A DNA stretch of 64,000 bases from positions 12,161-76,160 of the forward strand of contig DIRM01000046.1 of assembly GCA_002427545.1 (NCBI GenBank). The letters are read 5' to 3'. The translations under genes and the position numbers were made by a program. Positions 36,276 through 45,814 of the stretch are shown in pieces; the stretch's first letter is position 1, and every line of letters begins with the position of its first letter. This stretch comes from Mageeibacillus sp. UBA5436. GTDB lineage: Bacteria; Bacillota; Clostridia; Saccharofermentanales; DTU023. The notes under the pieces were generated by a model. That model was given only the letters and a program-made list of their open reading frames with translations, did no database searches and was not told where the DNA came from.

Positions 36276-36587
36276 AAATTTTAATGCCTTTCATGTTTTT
36301 TAATATCTCAATAATTAAAAAATTTGTATTGAAAAATTAAAATTTATTATAGTCTCAGATATGATCATTAACTATAAAAGTAATATAAAAATATATTATA
36401 AGTATAACATTATTAAAAACAGATAAAATTGAGAAAACTTTAAGATATATAGTAAAGTTTTAACTTTTATTAAAAATCATGAAAATGATAACTTTAATTT
36501 TCAAGAGTAATAAAAAACCGTTTGAGAAAGCCAAACGGTTTAAATAAATAATTATGTTTTGAATAGTCAACGAAATTTTACTATGTT
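36276..36587. other. Gene-free stretch between cysE and the ABC-2 cluster
   Basis: This A/T-rich stretch holds a probable minus-strand -10 (TATAAT, 36346-36351) for the ABC-2 cluster, without a clear -35, and the cysE terminator at 36511-36541. I see no open frame or RNA gene. Confidence 0.5.
36511..36541 (-). terminator. Terminator of cysK-cysE
   Basis: AAACCGTTTG (36515-36524) pairs with CAAACGGTTT (36532-36541). The A-rich bases at 36505-36514 give a U-tract on the minus strand, 47 bases after the cysE stop. Confidence 0.8.
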
Positions 36588-37142
36588 TTATTCAACTGAA
36601 ATACGTTCTCCGTTTTTATCACGAATGATATTTCTGGCTGAAACTCCGACTGCTGTAGCTCCTTCTGGTACATCATGAATCACAACGGCACCGGCACCAA
36701 CTTTAGCATTATCGCCAATTATAATAGGTCCAAGCATTGTAGAGCCTGCTCCCAAAATACAATTATTACCAACTGTTGGATGCCTTTTACAATCTTTTTC
36801 TTTTCCTGTTCCGCCTAAAGTAACTCCATGAAAGATAGTAACATTGTCTCCAATAATAGCAGTTTCACCGATAACGACACCCATGCCATGATCAATAAAA
36901 AGATTATCACCAATCACCGCACCTGGATGAATTTCAATTCCAGTTTTTTTTCTATTTCTTTGAGAAATCCAACGAGCTAGGGTATTATGGCCGCTTTTGT
37001 AAAGTTGATGTGCCCTGTTATGGCTCAATAAAGCACTGACCATTGGATACATAAACATAGCTTCAAATAAGGTTTTACAGGCAGGGTCTTCTCTTAAAAT
37101 ATGTTTACCAATGGTTACTCTTTTTTGCCAATTTTTTAACAT
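36588..37142 (-). CDS. cysE: Serine O-acetyltransferase
   Basis: The 184-residue enzyme makes O-acetylserine from serine and acetyl-CoA, the first step of cysteine synthesis. The left-handed beta-helix repeats are clear: HPGAVIGDNLFIDHG, GVVIGETAIIGDNV and GVTLGGTGKEKDCKRHPTVG. The catalytic His lies in FIDHG. It is the short form, like that of many Gram-positives, with a reduced N-terminal helical part. It starts three bases after cysK with GAGGA upstream. The two enzymes act in sequence and may form the cysteine synthase complex. Confidence 0.96.
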   Translation of the reverse strand: MLKNWQKRVTIGKHILREDPACKTLFEAMFMYPMVSALLSHNRAHQLYKSGHNTLARWISQRNRKKTGIEIHPGAVIGDNLFIDHGMGVVIGETAIIGDNVTIFHGVTLGGTGKEKDCKRHPTVGNNCILGAGSTMLGPIIIGDNAKVGAGAVVIHDVPEGATAVGVSARNIIRDKNGERISVE

Positions 37143-37145
37143 GTA

Positions 37146-38039
37146 TTAATCCTCAAAAAGGACAGTTGATAAATATCTCTCTGCCGTATCTGGTAAAACG
37201 GTCACTATTTTGCCAGATACTTCTTTAGCCATCTGTAGAGCAGCCACAACATTGGCTCCAGATGAAATACCAACTAATAGACCTTCTTCTTTTCCTAATC
37301 TTTTTGTCATCTCAATAGCATCATCACTGCTTACAGTAATGGTTTTATCTATTATACTCAAATCAAGATTTTTTGGAATAAAATTGGCGCCAATACCTTG
37401 AATTTTATGTGCTCCAGCTTTGCCTGTAGTAATCAAAGGGGATTCAGCAGGTTCCATAGCCCAAACTTTAACTTGATCATTGTATTTTTTTAAGGCTCTT
37501 CCGATACCCGTGACTGTTCCACCTGTACCAACACCTGCTACAAAACCAGAAATATCTGGTAAAGCATCGATGATTTCTGAACCAGTACCTTTTTCATGAC
37601 TGAGTGGATTAGCAGGATTATTAAATTGATTGGGCATATAATAATTACCTTCAGATAATAATTCAGCAGCTTTATCATTTGCGCCTTTCATACCTTCAGA
37701 ACCTGGAGTCAAAATAATTCTTGCTCCATAAGCTTCCATGAGTTTTCTTCTTTCTATACTCATTGTATCAGGCATGATTAATACAACTTCATAATTTAAT
37801 TGAGAACCAAGCATGGCTAAGGCAATACCCATATTGCCTGAAGTTGACTCAACGATTTTCATACCAGGCCTTAATTCACCGTCATCAATAGCAGTTTTGA
37901 GCATAGTATAAGCAGGTCTATCCTTGATACTTCCAGCAGGATTCGTTTTTTCAATTTTGACATAAATACGCCCCGCACCAATTTTATTCAAATTGATTAA
38001 TGGTGACTTGCCAATCGTATCAATAATATTTTTATTCAT
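37146..38039 (-). CDS. cysK: Cysteine synthase (O-acetylserine sulfhydrylase)
   Basis: This PLP enzyme of 297 residues makes cysteine from O-acetylserine and sulfide. It has the PLP Lys in NPAGSIKDRPA, the substrate loop ESTSGNMGIALAM, the phosphate loop GVGTGGTVTGIG and the C-terminal GISSGANVVAA. The ATG at 38039 is chosen: AAAGGAAG lies about nine bases upstream. The in-frame GTG at 38046-38048 touches that ribosome site and is not a likely start. The SGN motif has Met where Thr is usual, which other members also vary. It forms an operon with cysE. Confidence 0.95.
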   Translation of the reverse strand: MNKNIIDTIGKSPLINLNKIGAGRIYVKIEKTNPAGSIKDRPAYTMLKTAIDDGELRPGMKIVESTSGNMGIALAMLGSQLNYEVVLIMPDTMSIERRKLMEAYGARIILTPGSEGMKGANDKAAELLSEGNYYMPNQFNNPANPLSHEKGTGSEIIDALPDISGFVAGVGTGGTVTGIGRALKKYNDQVKVWAMEPAESPLITTGKAGAHKIQGIGANFIPKNLDLSIIDKTITVSSDDAIEMTKRLGKEEGLLVGISSGANVVAALQMAKEVSGKIVTVLPDTAERYLSTVLFED

Positions 38040-38297
38040 AATAAACACTTCCTTTTATATAATAAACTATTGAAAAAGCAAAAATATGTTTTAAGTGCGT
38101 ATAATTATTACTTTAAATTAATTTATATTAACTGAAATAATAACATAGAAAAATGTTAACATACTAATTTAAGGAAAAGAATATTCGATTGTTACAGATT
38201 GTGATAAAAATTTCTTTAATTTTTAAATCTTGATATTATGATAATAATTAAGTATTTACTTCTTAGCTATAATTTTTTAAAAGATTTAAAAACTAGT

Positions 38298-38327
38298 TTG
38301 ACTTATTCTTTTGTAAAATGCTAATAT
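38298..38327 (+). promoter_or_regulatory. Promoter of rplU-prp-rpmA
   Basis: TTGACT (38298-38303) and TAATAT (38322-38327) with TGC before it as an extended -10; the spacer is 18 bases. Transcription should start near 38334. Confidence 0.75.
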
Positions 38328-38333
38328 ACCAAG

Positions 38334-38412
38334 GCGACCGCACGAAGACGGGTTATTTCAAGTGCTTAAAAGCCACCCTCAAAGGCGAGACTGATTTCAG
38401 GGAGGAAAATGA
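38334..38412 (+). ncRNA. Ribosomal protein leader of rplU (L21-leader candidate)
   Basis: About 80 bases between the promoter and the rplU ATG are G/C-richer than the surroundings. They contain small stems: ACCG/CGGG around GCACGAAGA, GCC/GGC around ACCCTCAAA, and CTGA/TCAG. A CCTC could pair with GAGG of the ribosome site (about 38401-38405). This fits an autoregulatory r-protein leader of the L21 type known in Firmicutes. The match is by memory, not by a covariance search. Confidence 0.55.
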
Positions 38413-38721
38413 ATGTACGCAATTATTAAAACCGGTGGTAAACAATATAAAGTTACCGAAGGCGATGAGATTTTTATTGAAAAACTTGAAGGTGAAGCTG
38501 GAGATACAGTAAACTTTAATGAAGTATTAGCTGTTTCTAAGGACGAGGGATTATCGATTGGCTCACCATTTGTTGAAAATGCAACAGTGAGCGGTGAGAT
38601 TGTTAAACATGGTAAAGGTAAAAAGATTGTTATCTTTAAGTATAAACCTAAAAAAACATACCGTAATAAAACAGGTCATCGTCAACCTTATACCAAAGTT
38701 AAAATCAATAGTATAGGATAA
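38413..38721 (+). CDS. rplU: 50S ribosomal protein L21
   Basis: The 102-residue protein starts [18 protein letters not shown] and ends [19 protein letters not shown], both diagnostic for L21. It is a large-subunit protein that binds 23S rRNA. GGGAGG precedes the ATG. It is first in the conserved rplU-prp-rpmA operon. Confidence 0.98.
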   Translation: MYAIIKTGGKQYKVTEGDEIFIEKLEGEAGDTVNFNEVLAVSKDEGLSIGSPFVENATVSGEIVKHGKGKKIVIFKYKPKKTYRNKTGHRQPYTKVKINSIG

Positions 38722-38727
38722 TATACG

Positions 38728-39081
38728 ATGATAAAGGCAAGGTTTTGTTTTGATGAAAAACAAAGAGTTAATGATTTTCATTTGACAGGCCATGCAGATT
38801 TTTCAACCATAGGAAAAGATATCTATTGTAGTGCGATATCAGCCATTGCTCAAACAGTGATTGGAACTTTGACAGAATTTTTAAAACCAGGAAAAGAATT
38901 TATTTATACATTAAATTCTGGTGAGATAGAATGTCAGATTTTAAATTATCACGAATTATCAAAAGAAAAACAGATTAGAGCAGAAAGTTTAATGTTATCA
39001 GCCTATATAGGTTTAAAACAAATTGAGATGATAGAAGGACAAAAATATTTGTCCGTTTTGAAAGAAGAGGAATATTCATGA
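38728..39081 (+). CDS. prp: Ribosomal-processing cysteine protease Prp
   Basis: Prp removes the N-terminal extension of L27 before assembly. The 117-residue protein has the family's catalytic His in [11 protein letters not shown] (His22) and Cys in [12 protein letters not shown] (Cys34). It lies between L21 and L27, the standard position in Firmicutes, and overlaps rpmA by four bases. Its substrate is the next product. Confidence 0.93.
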   Translation: MIKARFCFDEKQRVNDFHLTGHADFSTIGKDIYCSAISAIAQTVIGTLTEFLKPGKEFIYTLNSGEIECQILNYHELSKEKQIRAESLMLSAYIGLKQIEMIEGQKYLSVLKEEEYS

Positions 39082-39359
39082 TTAGAGTTAATTTACAATT
39101 ATTAGCCAGTAAAAAAGGTGTTGGAAGTACAAAAAATGGTCGTGATTCAAGATCCAAACGTTTAGGTGCTAAACTTGGTGATGGACAATATTGCTTAGCC
39201 GGAAATATTATCTATCGTCAACGTGGTACCAAAATCCATCCAGGAGAAAATGTTGGCAAAGGTAAAGATGATACTTTGTTTGCTACGATTGATGGTCAAG
39301 TACGTTATGAAAGAATGGGACGCAAACATACAAAAGTTAGCGTATATCCAGCTGAATAA
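39078..39359 (+). CDS. rpmA: 50S ribosomal protein L27 with Prp-cleaved extension
   Basis: The 93-residue protein begins [20 protein letters not shown]. The part before SKKG is the extension removed by Prp; in Staphylococcus the site is LQFFA, cut before the Ala. Here it reads LQLLA. The mature end reaches the peptidyl-transferase centre. The rest ([30 protein letters not shown]) is standard L27. ATGA coupling joins it to prp. Confidence 0.98.
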   Translation: MIRVNLQLLASKKGVGSTKNGRDSRSKRLGAKLGDGQYCLAGNIIYRQRGTKIHPGENVGKGKDDTLFATIDGQVRYERMGRKHTKVSVYPAE

Positions 39360-39393
39360 TTCACTAAAACAAATAAATTAATTTAAACAAGAT

Positions 39394-39420
39394 CACCCGG
39401 CTTTTTTAGTCGGGTTTTTT
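39394..39420 (+). terminator. Terminator of the rplU operon
   Basis: ACCCGGC (39395-39401) pairs with GTCGGGT (39409-39415, one G-U), followed by T residues. Confidence 0.85.
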
Positions 39421-39468
39421 ATTATGAAAAGTTAGCATAATAGATTATCTATTATTGACAGAAAGTAG

Positions 39469-40752
<1,284 letters not shown>

Positions 40753-40958
40753 AAAGAAAAGATTTTTGGGTGTAAAGATCTATTTCTTTTAAAATGATTT
40801 TTGATTATTCAATACTAGAAAAATTCGGAAATGATATTATTGAAAGTATCCGTAAGAATTTCCGATACCTTGATAAGGTTGAAGTTTTTAATATGAGATG
40901 ATAGAATTCTCTAAGAATATAAGCAAAAGCTTAATAAACATGTGGAAGGAACTAAATT
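40753..40958 (+). promoter_or_regulatory. Leader region of the rubredoxin gene with inverted repeats
   Basis: A weak A/T hairpin at 40752-40790 may end obg transcription. Downstream, TCGGAAAT (40825-40832) can pair with ATTTCCGA (40858-40865), enclosing GATA/TATC. A small ACCTT-GAT-AAGGT hairpin follows. These could be an operator or an RNA fold ahead of rubredoxin; I recognise no known riboswitch. Confidence 0.35.
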
Positions 40959-41120
40959 ATGAAATCTTATGTATGTGACGTTTGTGGCTATATCTATGAT
41001 CCTGCAGAAGGAGATCCAGATAATGGAGTAAAACCAGGTACTGCTTTTGAAGATGTACCAGCTGATTGGTTATGCCCATTATGTGGTGCTGGCAAAGAAG
41101 ATTTTTCAGTTGTTGATTAA
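40959..41120 (+). CDS. Rubredoxin
   Basis: The 53-residue iron protein starts [20 protein letters not shown] and has the second pair [13 protein letters not shown]. The four Cys (C6, C9, C39, C42) bind one iron. Rubredoxins carry single electrons in anaerobes, often to peroxide- or oxygen-reducing proteins. GGAAGGA (40943-40949) precedes the ATG. No rubrerythrin or other partner is next to it, and its length is exactly typical. Confidence 0.96.
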   Translation: MKSYVCDVCGYIYDPAEGDPDNGVKPGTAFEDVPADWLCPLCGAGKEDFSVVD

Positions 41121-41154
41121 TTGATTTGTAAAAAACACGATTTAAGACTTAAAA

Positions 41155-41187
41155 TGACTCTAAAGATGATTCTTTAGGGTCTTTTTA
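41155..41187. terminator. Terminator after rubredoxin, shared with the opposite gene
   Basis: GACTCTAAAG (41156-41165) pairs with CTTTAGGGTC (41172-41181, one U-G), with T after and A before, so both converging genes can use it. Confidence 0.82.
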
Positions 41188-41201
41188 TTTCTGAAAATAA
41201 A

Positions 41202-41738
41202 TTAATCTTCAATTAATAGTTGAAATATTTCTTGATAGATCGTATTAGCTTCATTTTGCCATTTCTGACATATTTGTTTTGCCATTTGTTCGGTTGGAAC
41301 AGTTAAAGTCAATGATATTACTTTTTCCCTATTATTTTCCTGTCCTAAAGTAATAATAAAATTATGATTTGCATTAATTTCATATTTAGCAATTAATTGC
41401 TCTTTTTTGGCTTTCTTTTCACTTAATTGAGTTAAAAATTCAAAGACCTGTTTGGGAATTGTATTCTTAAGAGCTTTGAGAATGGCATGTCCTTCATTTG
41501 TGATGTTTAAACGATAAACAGGTTTGCCTGAGGCTGTTGTTTCAGCTTCTCCTTTATTGATTGAAGCATGCACTAAATTATGCTTAAGTAAACTTTCTAA
41601 TGTCTCTGCCGCTGAAAAATAATCTAGATATAATGAATTGATAGAACTGTCAATAATAGATTCACGAGTCGAATTAGGCAACATCTCAATAATAGCTAAC
41701 ATAATTAAACTAGCATCAGAATAATTTTCTTGATTCAT
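41202..41738 (-). CDS. DUF4364-type winged-helix protein
   Basis: The 178-residue protein resembles the clostridial DUF4364 family. A winged-helix N-terminus has SLIMLAIIEMLPNST, DYFSAAETLESLLKHNLV, YRLNITNEGHAILKAL. It then has IPKQVFEFL and a strand-rich C-terminal part with EKVISLTLTVPTEQMAKQICQKW. The helix-turn-helix fold suggests a DNA-binding regulator, but no studied function is known to me. AAAGGAG on the minus strand sets the start. It lies 73 bases beyond the ABC exporter pair on the same strand and might be read with it. Confidence 0.72.
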   Translation of the reverse strand: MNQENYSDASLIMLAIIEMLPNSTRESIIDSSINSLYLDYFSAAETLESLLKHNLVHASINKGEAETTASGKPVYRLNITNEGHAILKALKNTIPKQVFEFLTQLSEKKAKKEQLIAKYEINANHNFIITLGQENNREKVISLTLTVPTEQMAKQICQKWQNEANTIYQEIFQLLIED

Positions 41739-41811
41739 TTCTATCCTTCTCCTTTTGATAAAAATACTACTTTATAATATTAATCTAGATTGCAAATAAA
41801 ATCTTAAGAAC

Positions 41812-43641
41812 CTAAATATTTTTATCTATAATAAATTGACCAGTATATAAATTAAAATATTGACCTTTTTTCTCAATTAATTCTTGATGTGAACCCTGTT
41901 CAATAATTTTACCATCTTGCATGACAAGAATTCGGTCGGCATTTTTTACAGTTGAGAGACGATGAGCAATAATCAAGGAAGTTCTATCTTTAAGAACTTC
42001 TTCAATTGCTTTTTGAATCTGCTTTTCGGTTTCTGTATCGATAGAAGAAGTGGCTTCATCCAAAACAAAAATAGCTGGATCAGCAATAAAAGCTCTAGCA
42101 AAAGAAATTAATTGCTTTTCTCCAGTTGATAAACGATTACCGCCTTCTCCGGCTGGTGTATCATATCCTTTTTCTAATTTTTGAATGAATTTATCAGCAT
42201 GCACCAATTTAGCTGCAGCCTCAATTTCCAGCTTTGTTGCGTCAAGACGTCCATAACGAATATTGTCAGCAATGGTACCACTGAATAGATATGGTGTTTG
42301 TAAAACATATCCTAAATTTTGATATATAAAAGCTTGAGGTAAATTTTGTATATCAATACCATCAAGGAGAATTTGACCTTTTTGAGGTTCATAAAACCGA
42401 CAAGCCAAATTGACTAAAGTAGTTTTACCTGCACCAGTTTCACCTACAATAGCAATGGTCTCTCCTGCTTTAATTGTTAAATTTAAATTTTCGATAATAG
42501 GTTCATTTTCATTATAAAAGAAGCTGACATTCTTAAACTGTATTTCTCCTTTTAAAATAGGCCAACGTTTTTCCCCTTCACCATCTTTGAGCCCATATTC
42601 TTTAATGACATCTTCACTATCAGTGATTTCTACAGGCTGATTAATTAGGGTAATGACTCTTTCAGCTGCAGCTTGTGCAGACTGTATTTCACGAAAAACA
42701 TTTGCCACTTGACGAATCGGATCCCAAACCCTTAAAGCATAAGTGAAAAGGGCATATAAAGTCCCGATTTCTATAAGATTCTGTTGATAATTTTCACCAC
42801 CAATGGTGAGGATGAGAGCCGCAACGACAATGCCAATTAAGGAAACAATTGGTAAAAAGAAAGCAGAAGCTTTAGCAGCTTTCATGGAACTTATTTTCAT
42901 TTTGTGAGCAGTATCAAAAAATTCCACTTCATTTTCTTTTTCTCTTAATAATGTTTTTGTGGTTTTCGCTCCGGTAATGCCTTCCGTAAATTCGCCTGTT
43001 ATTTCAGAGTTTAGGCGCCTGATTTCTCTTTGTGTATGTAATAATTTCTTTTGAAAAAAAACGGTGATAGCAACAATAAGTGGTATTGCAACAATGGCTA
43101 TTAAAGCTAATTTATAATTTAAGATGAGCATAGCGATTAAGGTGAAAATAATTGAAAAACCGCCCCAAGTTAAATCAATTAAACTAGCAGAGATTACTTC
43201 ACTTAATCTGGTAACATCGTTAATCATACGTGATAATAGCCAACCAATTGGCCATTTATCGTAAAAACTAAAAGATAAATTCTGTAAATGCTCAAAACCT
43301 TTTTTTCGAACATTATAAGAAATTTCAGATTCAAAATATCCAGACATAATTAACCAATGTCTCGTATTAAAAGCAATTGCAATTATAATAATAAAATAAA
43401 TGGCAGAAAAGAGTACAAGACCATCCGTGATATTACCTTCAATAAAATAATCGATAGCAAATCGGATCATCAGTGGAGAAATATTTTCTAAAACAGATAA
43501 AATAGTAAGGGAAATAAACAAACTCCAAAATACACCCTTGGGTGGTGCTGATAATTTAATAAAATTAACCCAGGTACTAAAGTGAATTTTTTGATCTTGC
43601 TGATCGATTTTTTTTGTTGTTTTTGTATTTTTAGAACTCAT
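41812..43641 (-). CDS. ABC exporter half-transporter, catalytic subunit (second pair)
   Basis: The 609-residue chain has six membrane helices in the first 330 residues, then an ATPase. Walker A is GETGAGKTT and Walker B VLDEATSSID (Asp528, catalytic Glu529). Its signature reads LSTGEKQ instead of LSGGQ, the partner mark of a heterodimer with one degenerate site. It lies 14 bases after the companion subunit. The layout resembles YfiB/YfiC-like or TM288-like multidrug exporters; the substrate is not known. AAAGAGAA is a weak ribosome site. Confidence 0.92.
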   Translation of the reverse strand: MSSKNTKTTKKIDQQDQKIHFSTWVNFIKLSAPPKGVFWSLFISLTILSVLENISPLMIRFAIDYFIEGNITDGLVLFSAIYFIIIIAIAFNTRHWLIMSGYFESEISYNVRKKGFEHLQNLSFSFYDKWPIGWLLSRMINDVTRLSEVISASLIDLTWGGFSIIFTLIAMLILNYKLALIAIVAIPLIVAITVFFQKKLLHTQREIRRLNSEITGEFTEGITGAKTTKTLLREKENEVEFFDTAHKMKISSMKAAKASAFFLPIVSLIGIVVAALILTIGGENYQQNLIEIGTLYALFTYALRVWDPIRQVANVFREIQSAQAAAERVITLINQPVEITDSEDVIKEYGLKDGEGEKRWPILKGEIQFKNVSFFYNENEPIIENLNLTIKAGETIAIVGETGAGKTTLVNLACRFYEPQKGQILLDGIDIQNLPQAFIYQNLGYVLQTPYLFSGTIADNIRYGRLDATKLEIEAAAKLVHADKFIQKLEKGYDTPAGEGGNRLSTGEKQLISFARAFIADPAIFVLDEATSSIDTETEKQIQKAIEEVLKDRTSLIIAHRLSTVKNADRILVMQDGKIIEQGSHQELIEKKGQYFNLYTGQFIIDKNI

Positions 43642-43655
43642 ATTTTTCTCTTTAA

Positions 43656-45461
43656 TTATTCAGTATCATCTAACCAATTATATTGGATTTCATAAACTCT
43701 TTGATATAAGCCAGATTCTTTAATCAAATCTTGATGTTTTCCAGATTGAGTGATTTTTCCATCTTCCATAACATAAATTTGATCTGCTTCATAAAGACTC
43801 GAAATTCGATGTGAAACAATAATTGTTGTGGTATCAGAAGGCCGATTACTTAGAGATTTTCTAATCTCGCGATCAGTTTCTGTATCAACAGCTGAAAGAG
43901 AATCATCAAAAATTAAAATCGGACAATCTCGAATCAAGGTTCTCGCTATGGCCAATCTTTGTCTTTGACCTCCTGACAAGGTCACACCTCTTTCACCAAC
44001 TACAGTTTCATAACCTTGACTAAATTCCTTAATATCTTCATCTAAATGAGCGATTTTGGCATATTGCTGAATTCTTTTTTCAGAAGCATTTGGTTTAGAA
44101 ATGCGGATGTTTTCTGCAATACTTCGTGAATAAATATAAGATTCTTGCAAAATAAGACCGACTTGTCTACGTAGGCTATAGCGATTAATTTTTTCTACAG
44201 GAATATCGTCAAAAGTTAATTCACCAGAATCTGGTTCATAAAGTTTTTGTAATAATAGTAAAAGACTTGATTTTCCAGAACCAGTTGGACCTAAGATTCC
44301 AATCGTTTGCCCAGCTTTTATTTGCATCTTGATATTTTGAATAACGGGTTCATTACCATCAGGATATTGAAAGGTCACATCATTAAAACAAATATTACCC
44401 GTTAATTCTGGTTCTAATAAACCTTTATCATCTGGCTCGGGTTCGGCATCAAGGATTTCTTTTAATCGATTAAAAGAAATTTGTGCTTTACCAACATCAG
44501 CTAAAACTCTGGCTAAAATCCTTAAATGAACGAGCAAACGATCTGCATATGATATGAAAATAATAAGAACGCCAATACTCATGCCATATTTGATCACTCG
44601 TATTGTGCCAATGATAACAATTAAAGCCAATTCACCATTTGATAATAAATCGGAAAGAAACCAAAAATTTCCCATGACACGATATTGCTTAATGCTATAA
44701 TCAAATAATGTTCGATGGCTTTTTTCTAATTGTTCTAATTCATATTCTTTTCTACCAAAGGCTTTAATGATGCGCATACCAGATAAATTTTCTTGTAAAC
44801 GATTAGATAATTCTCCTTCGGTTATATCCCACAATTCAAAACTACTTCTTCTTTTTCTAAAATAAATTAATGAGGCTATGAAGAGAATAGGAGTTACAGA
44901 AAGAGCGACACCACTAAGCGGCAGGTCTAAATTAACCATAACGATAACCGATGTCAGAACGACAGTAATACAGCTAACAATTTGTAAAAATTGTACTTGT
45001 AAAAAGCGTCGGATTACCTCTACATCACTAGTACATCTTTGAACTAAATCGCCAGTTTCGGCTTTTGCATGCCAAGCATATGGCAGCTTTTGTAAATGAG
45101 AAAAAAGCGTGCGACGCATTTTTTCTGCTCCGTTTTCAGCTGTTTTAGCTATACAAATATCAGAGATTAACTCGCATAATCCCTGTAAAGCAGTAACTGC
45201 AATTAAGACAATGCCAACAATTATTAAATTTTTTAAAAGATATTCGCGGTCACCAAAATGAGCAAAAAACTTCATGACTATGTTTGAAGTTTGGGAATCT
45301 TCGCCAAGCAAAAGATTATCAACGGTATAACCGATGATTAAAGGTAATAGCATTGCAATTAGAGCAGCGAGGATAATCGCAATAATTGCGCTAAAAAAAA
45401 GAAATCTTTCATCGCGATAAAAACTAAAAAAATGTTGAAATGTTTTTTTCTTTTTATTCAT
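43656..45461 (-). CDS. ABC exporter half-transporter, degenerate-Glu subunit (second pair)
   Basis: The 601-residue chain is the first gene of the pair. Its membrane domain starts FFSFYRDERFLFFSAIIAII. The ATPase has GPTGSGKSS, the canonical signature LSGGQRQR and Walker B IFDDSLSAVD with Asp520 at the Glu position (Asp519 is the Walker B Asp). It therefore gives the good signature to its partner's active site and keeps a non-hydrolysing site itself. AAGG lies eight bases before the ATG. A tRNA-Val gene lies 25 bases upstream on the same strand, so both may share one transcript. Confidence 0.92.
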   Translation of the reverse strand: MNKKKKTFQHFFSFYRDERFLFFSAIIAIILAALIAMLLPLIIGYTVDNLLLGEDSQTSNIVMKFFAHFGDREYLLKNLIIVGIVLIAVTALQGLCELISDICIAKTAENGAEKMRRTLFSHLQKLPYAWHAKAETGDLVQRCTSDVEVIRRFLQVQFLQIVSCITVVLTSVIVMVNLDLPLSGVALSVTPILFIASLIYFRKRRSSFELWDITEGELSNRLQENLSGMRIIKAFGRKEYELEQLEKSHRTLFDYSIKQYRVMGNFWFLSDLLSNGELALIVIIGTIRVIKYGMSIGVLIIFISYADRLLVHLRILARVLADVGKAQISFNRLKEILDAEPEPDDKGLLEPELTGNICFNDVTFQYPDGNEPVIQNIKMQIKAGQTIGILGPTGSGKSSLLLLLQKLYEPDSGELTFDDIPVEKINRYSLRRQVGLILQESYIYSRSIAENIRISKPNASEKRIQQYAKIAHLDEDIKEFSQGYETVVGERGVTLSGGQRQRLAIARTLIRDCPILIFDDSLSAVDTETDREIRKSLSNRPSDTTTIIVSHRISSLYEADQIYVMEDGKITQSGKHQDLIKESGLYQRVYEIQYNWLDDTE

Positions 45462-45486
45462 TAAATTGGCCTTGCTAGTTATAATG

Positions 45487-45563
45487 TGGTGGGCGATGAG
45501 GGATTTGAACCCGCGACCTCTCGCATGTGACGCGAGCGCTCTAACCAGCTGAGCTAATCGCCC
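45487..45563 (-). tRNA. tRNA-Val (CAC)
   Basis: The 77-base cloverleaf on the minus strand has an encoded CCA end. The acceptor stem GGGCGAT/ATCGCCC is perfect, the D-arm is GCTC-AGCTGGTTA-GAGC and the anticodon arm CTCGC-GTCACAT-GCGAG with U33 followed by CAC. The T-stem GCGGG/CCCTC has one C-U mismatch (50-64), and base 32 is G where a pyrimidine is usual. CAC reads only GUG. Confidence 0.86.
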
Positions 45564-45594
45564 GAAAAAAAGATTTAGAAATCTTTAAAAACGA

Positions 45595-45623
45595 TATATA
45601 TGATAACATAAAAATACATTCAA
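45595..45623 (-). promoter_or_regulatory. Promoter of tRNA-Val
   Basis: On the minus strand TTGAAT (45618-45623), 17 bases, then TATATA (45595-45600). Between promoter and tRNA lies an A/T hairpin (45569-45586) followed by U residues. Confidence 0.55.
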
Positions 45624-45814
45624 CTAAATAAAGATTCAAGAGCTTTAATCACAAATTGCCTAAGATTATATTTAAAACTATTCTAGATTAGCTAAATAAG
45701 ATAGCATTAATAAGGACTAATCAAAAATATAGAAAATTTGTTGTATAATTATAATGTTTAATTTAGACAAGTTTTAAATTCATTTAACTTATTTGAAGTA
45801 GGTGAAAGGACAAA

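Larger units (their letters stand above)
38040..38412. other. Divergent intergenic region between cysK and rplU
   Basis: The left part (38040-38290) is A/T-rich and must hold the cysK promoter on the minus strand, which I cannot fix. The right part holds the rplU promoter and its leader. A small frame at 38318-38512 is only the leader and L21 in another frame. Confidence 0.55.

Noticed and set aside
38318..38512. A 64-codon frame ahead of and inside rplU.
   Set aside because: It covers the structured leader and then L21 in another frame, and has no ribosome site.
39455..39460. TTGACA just upstream of obg as a -35 box.
   Set aside because: It is only 15 bases from the start codon; no -10 lies at the right place before the gene.
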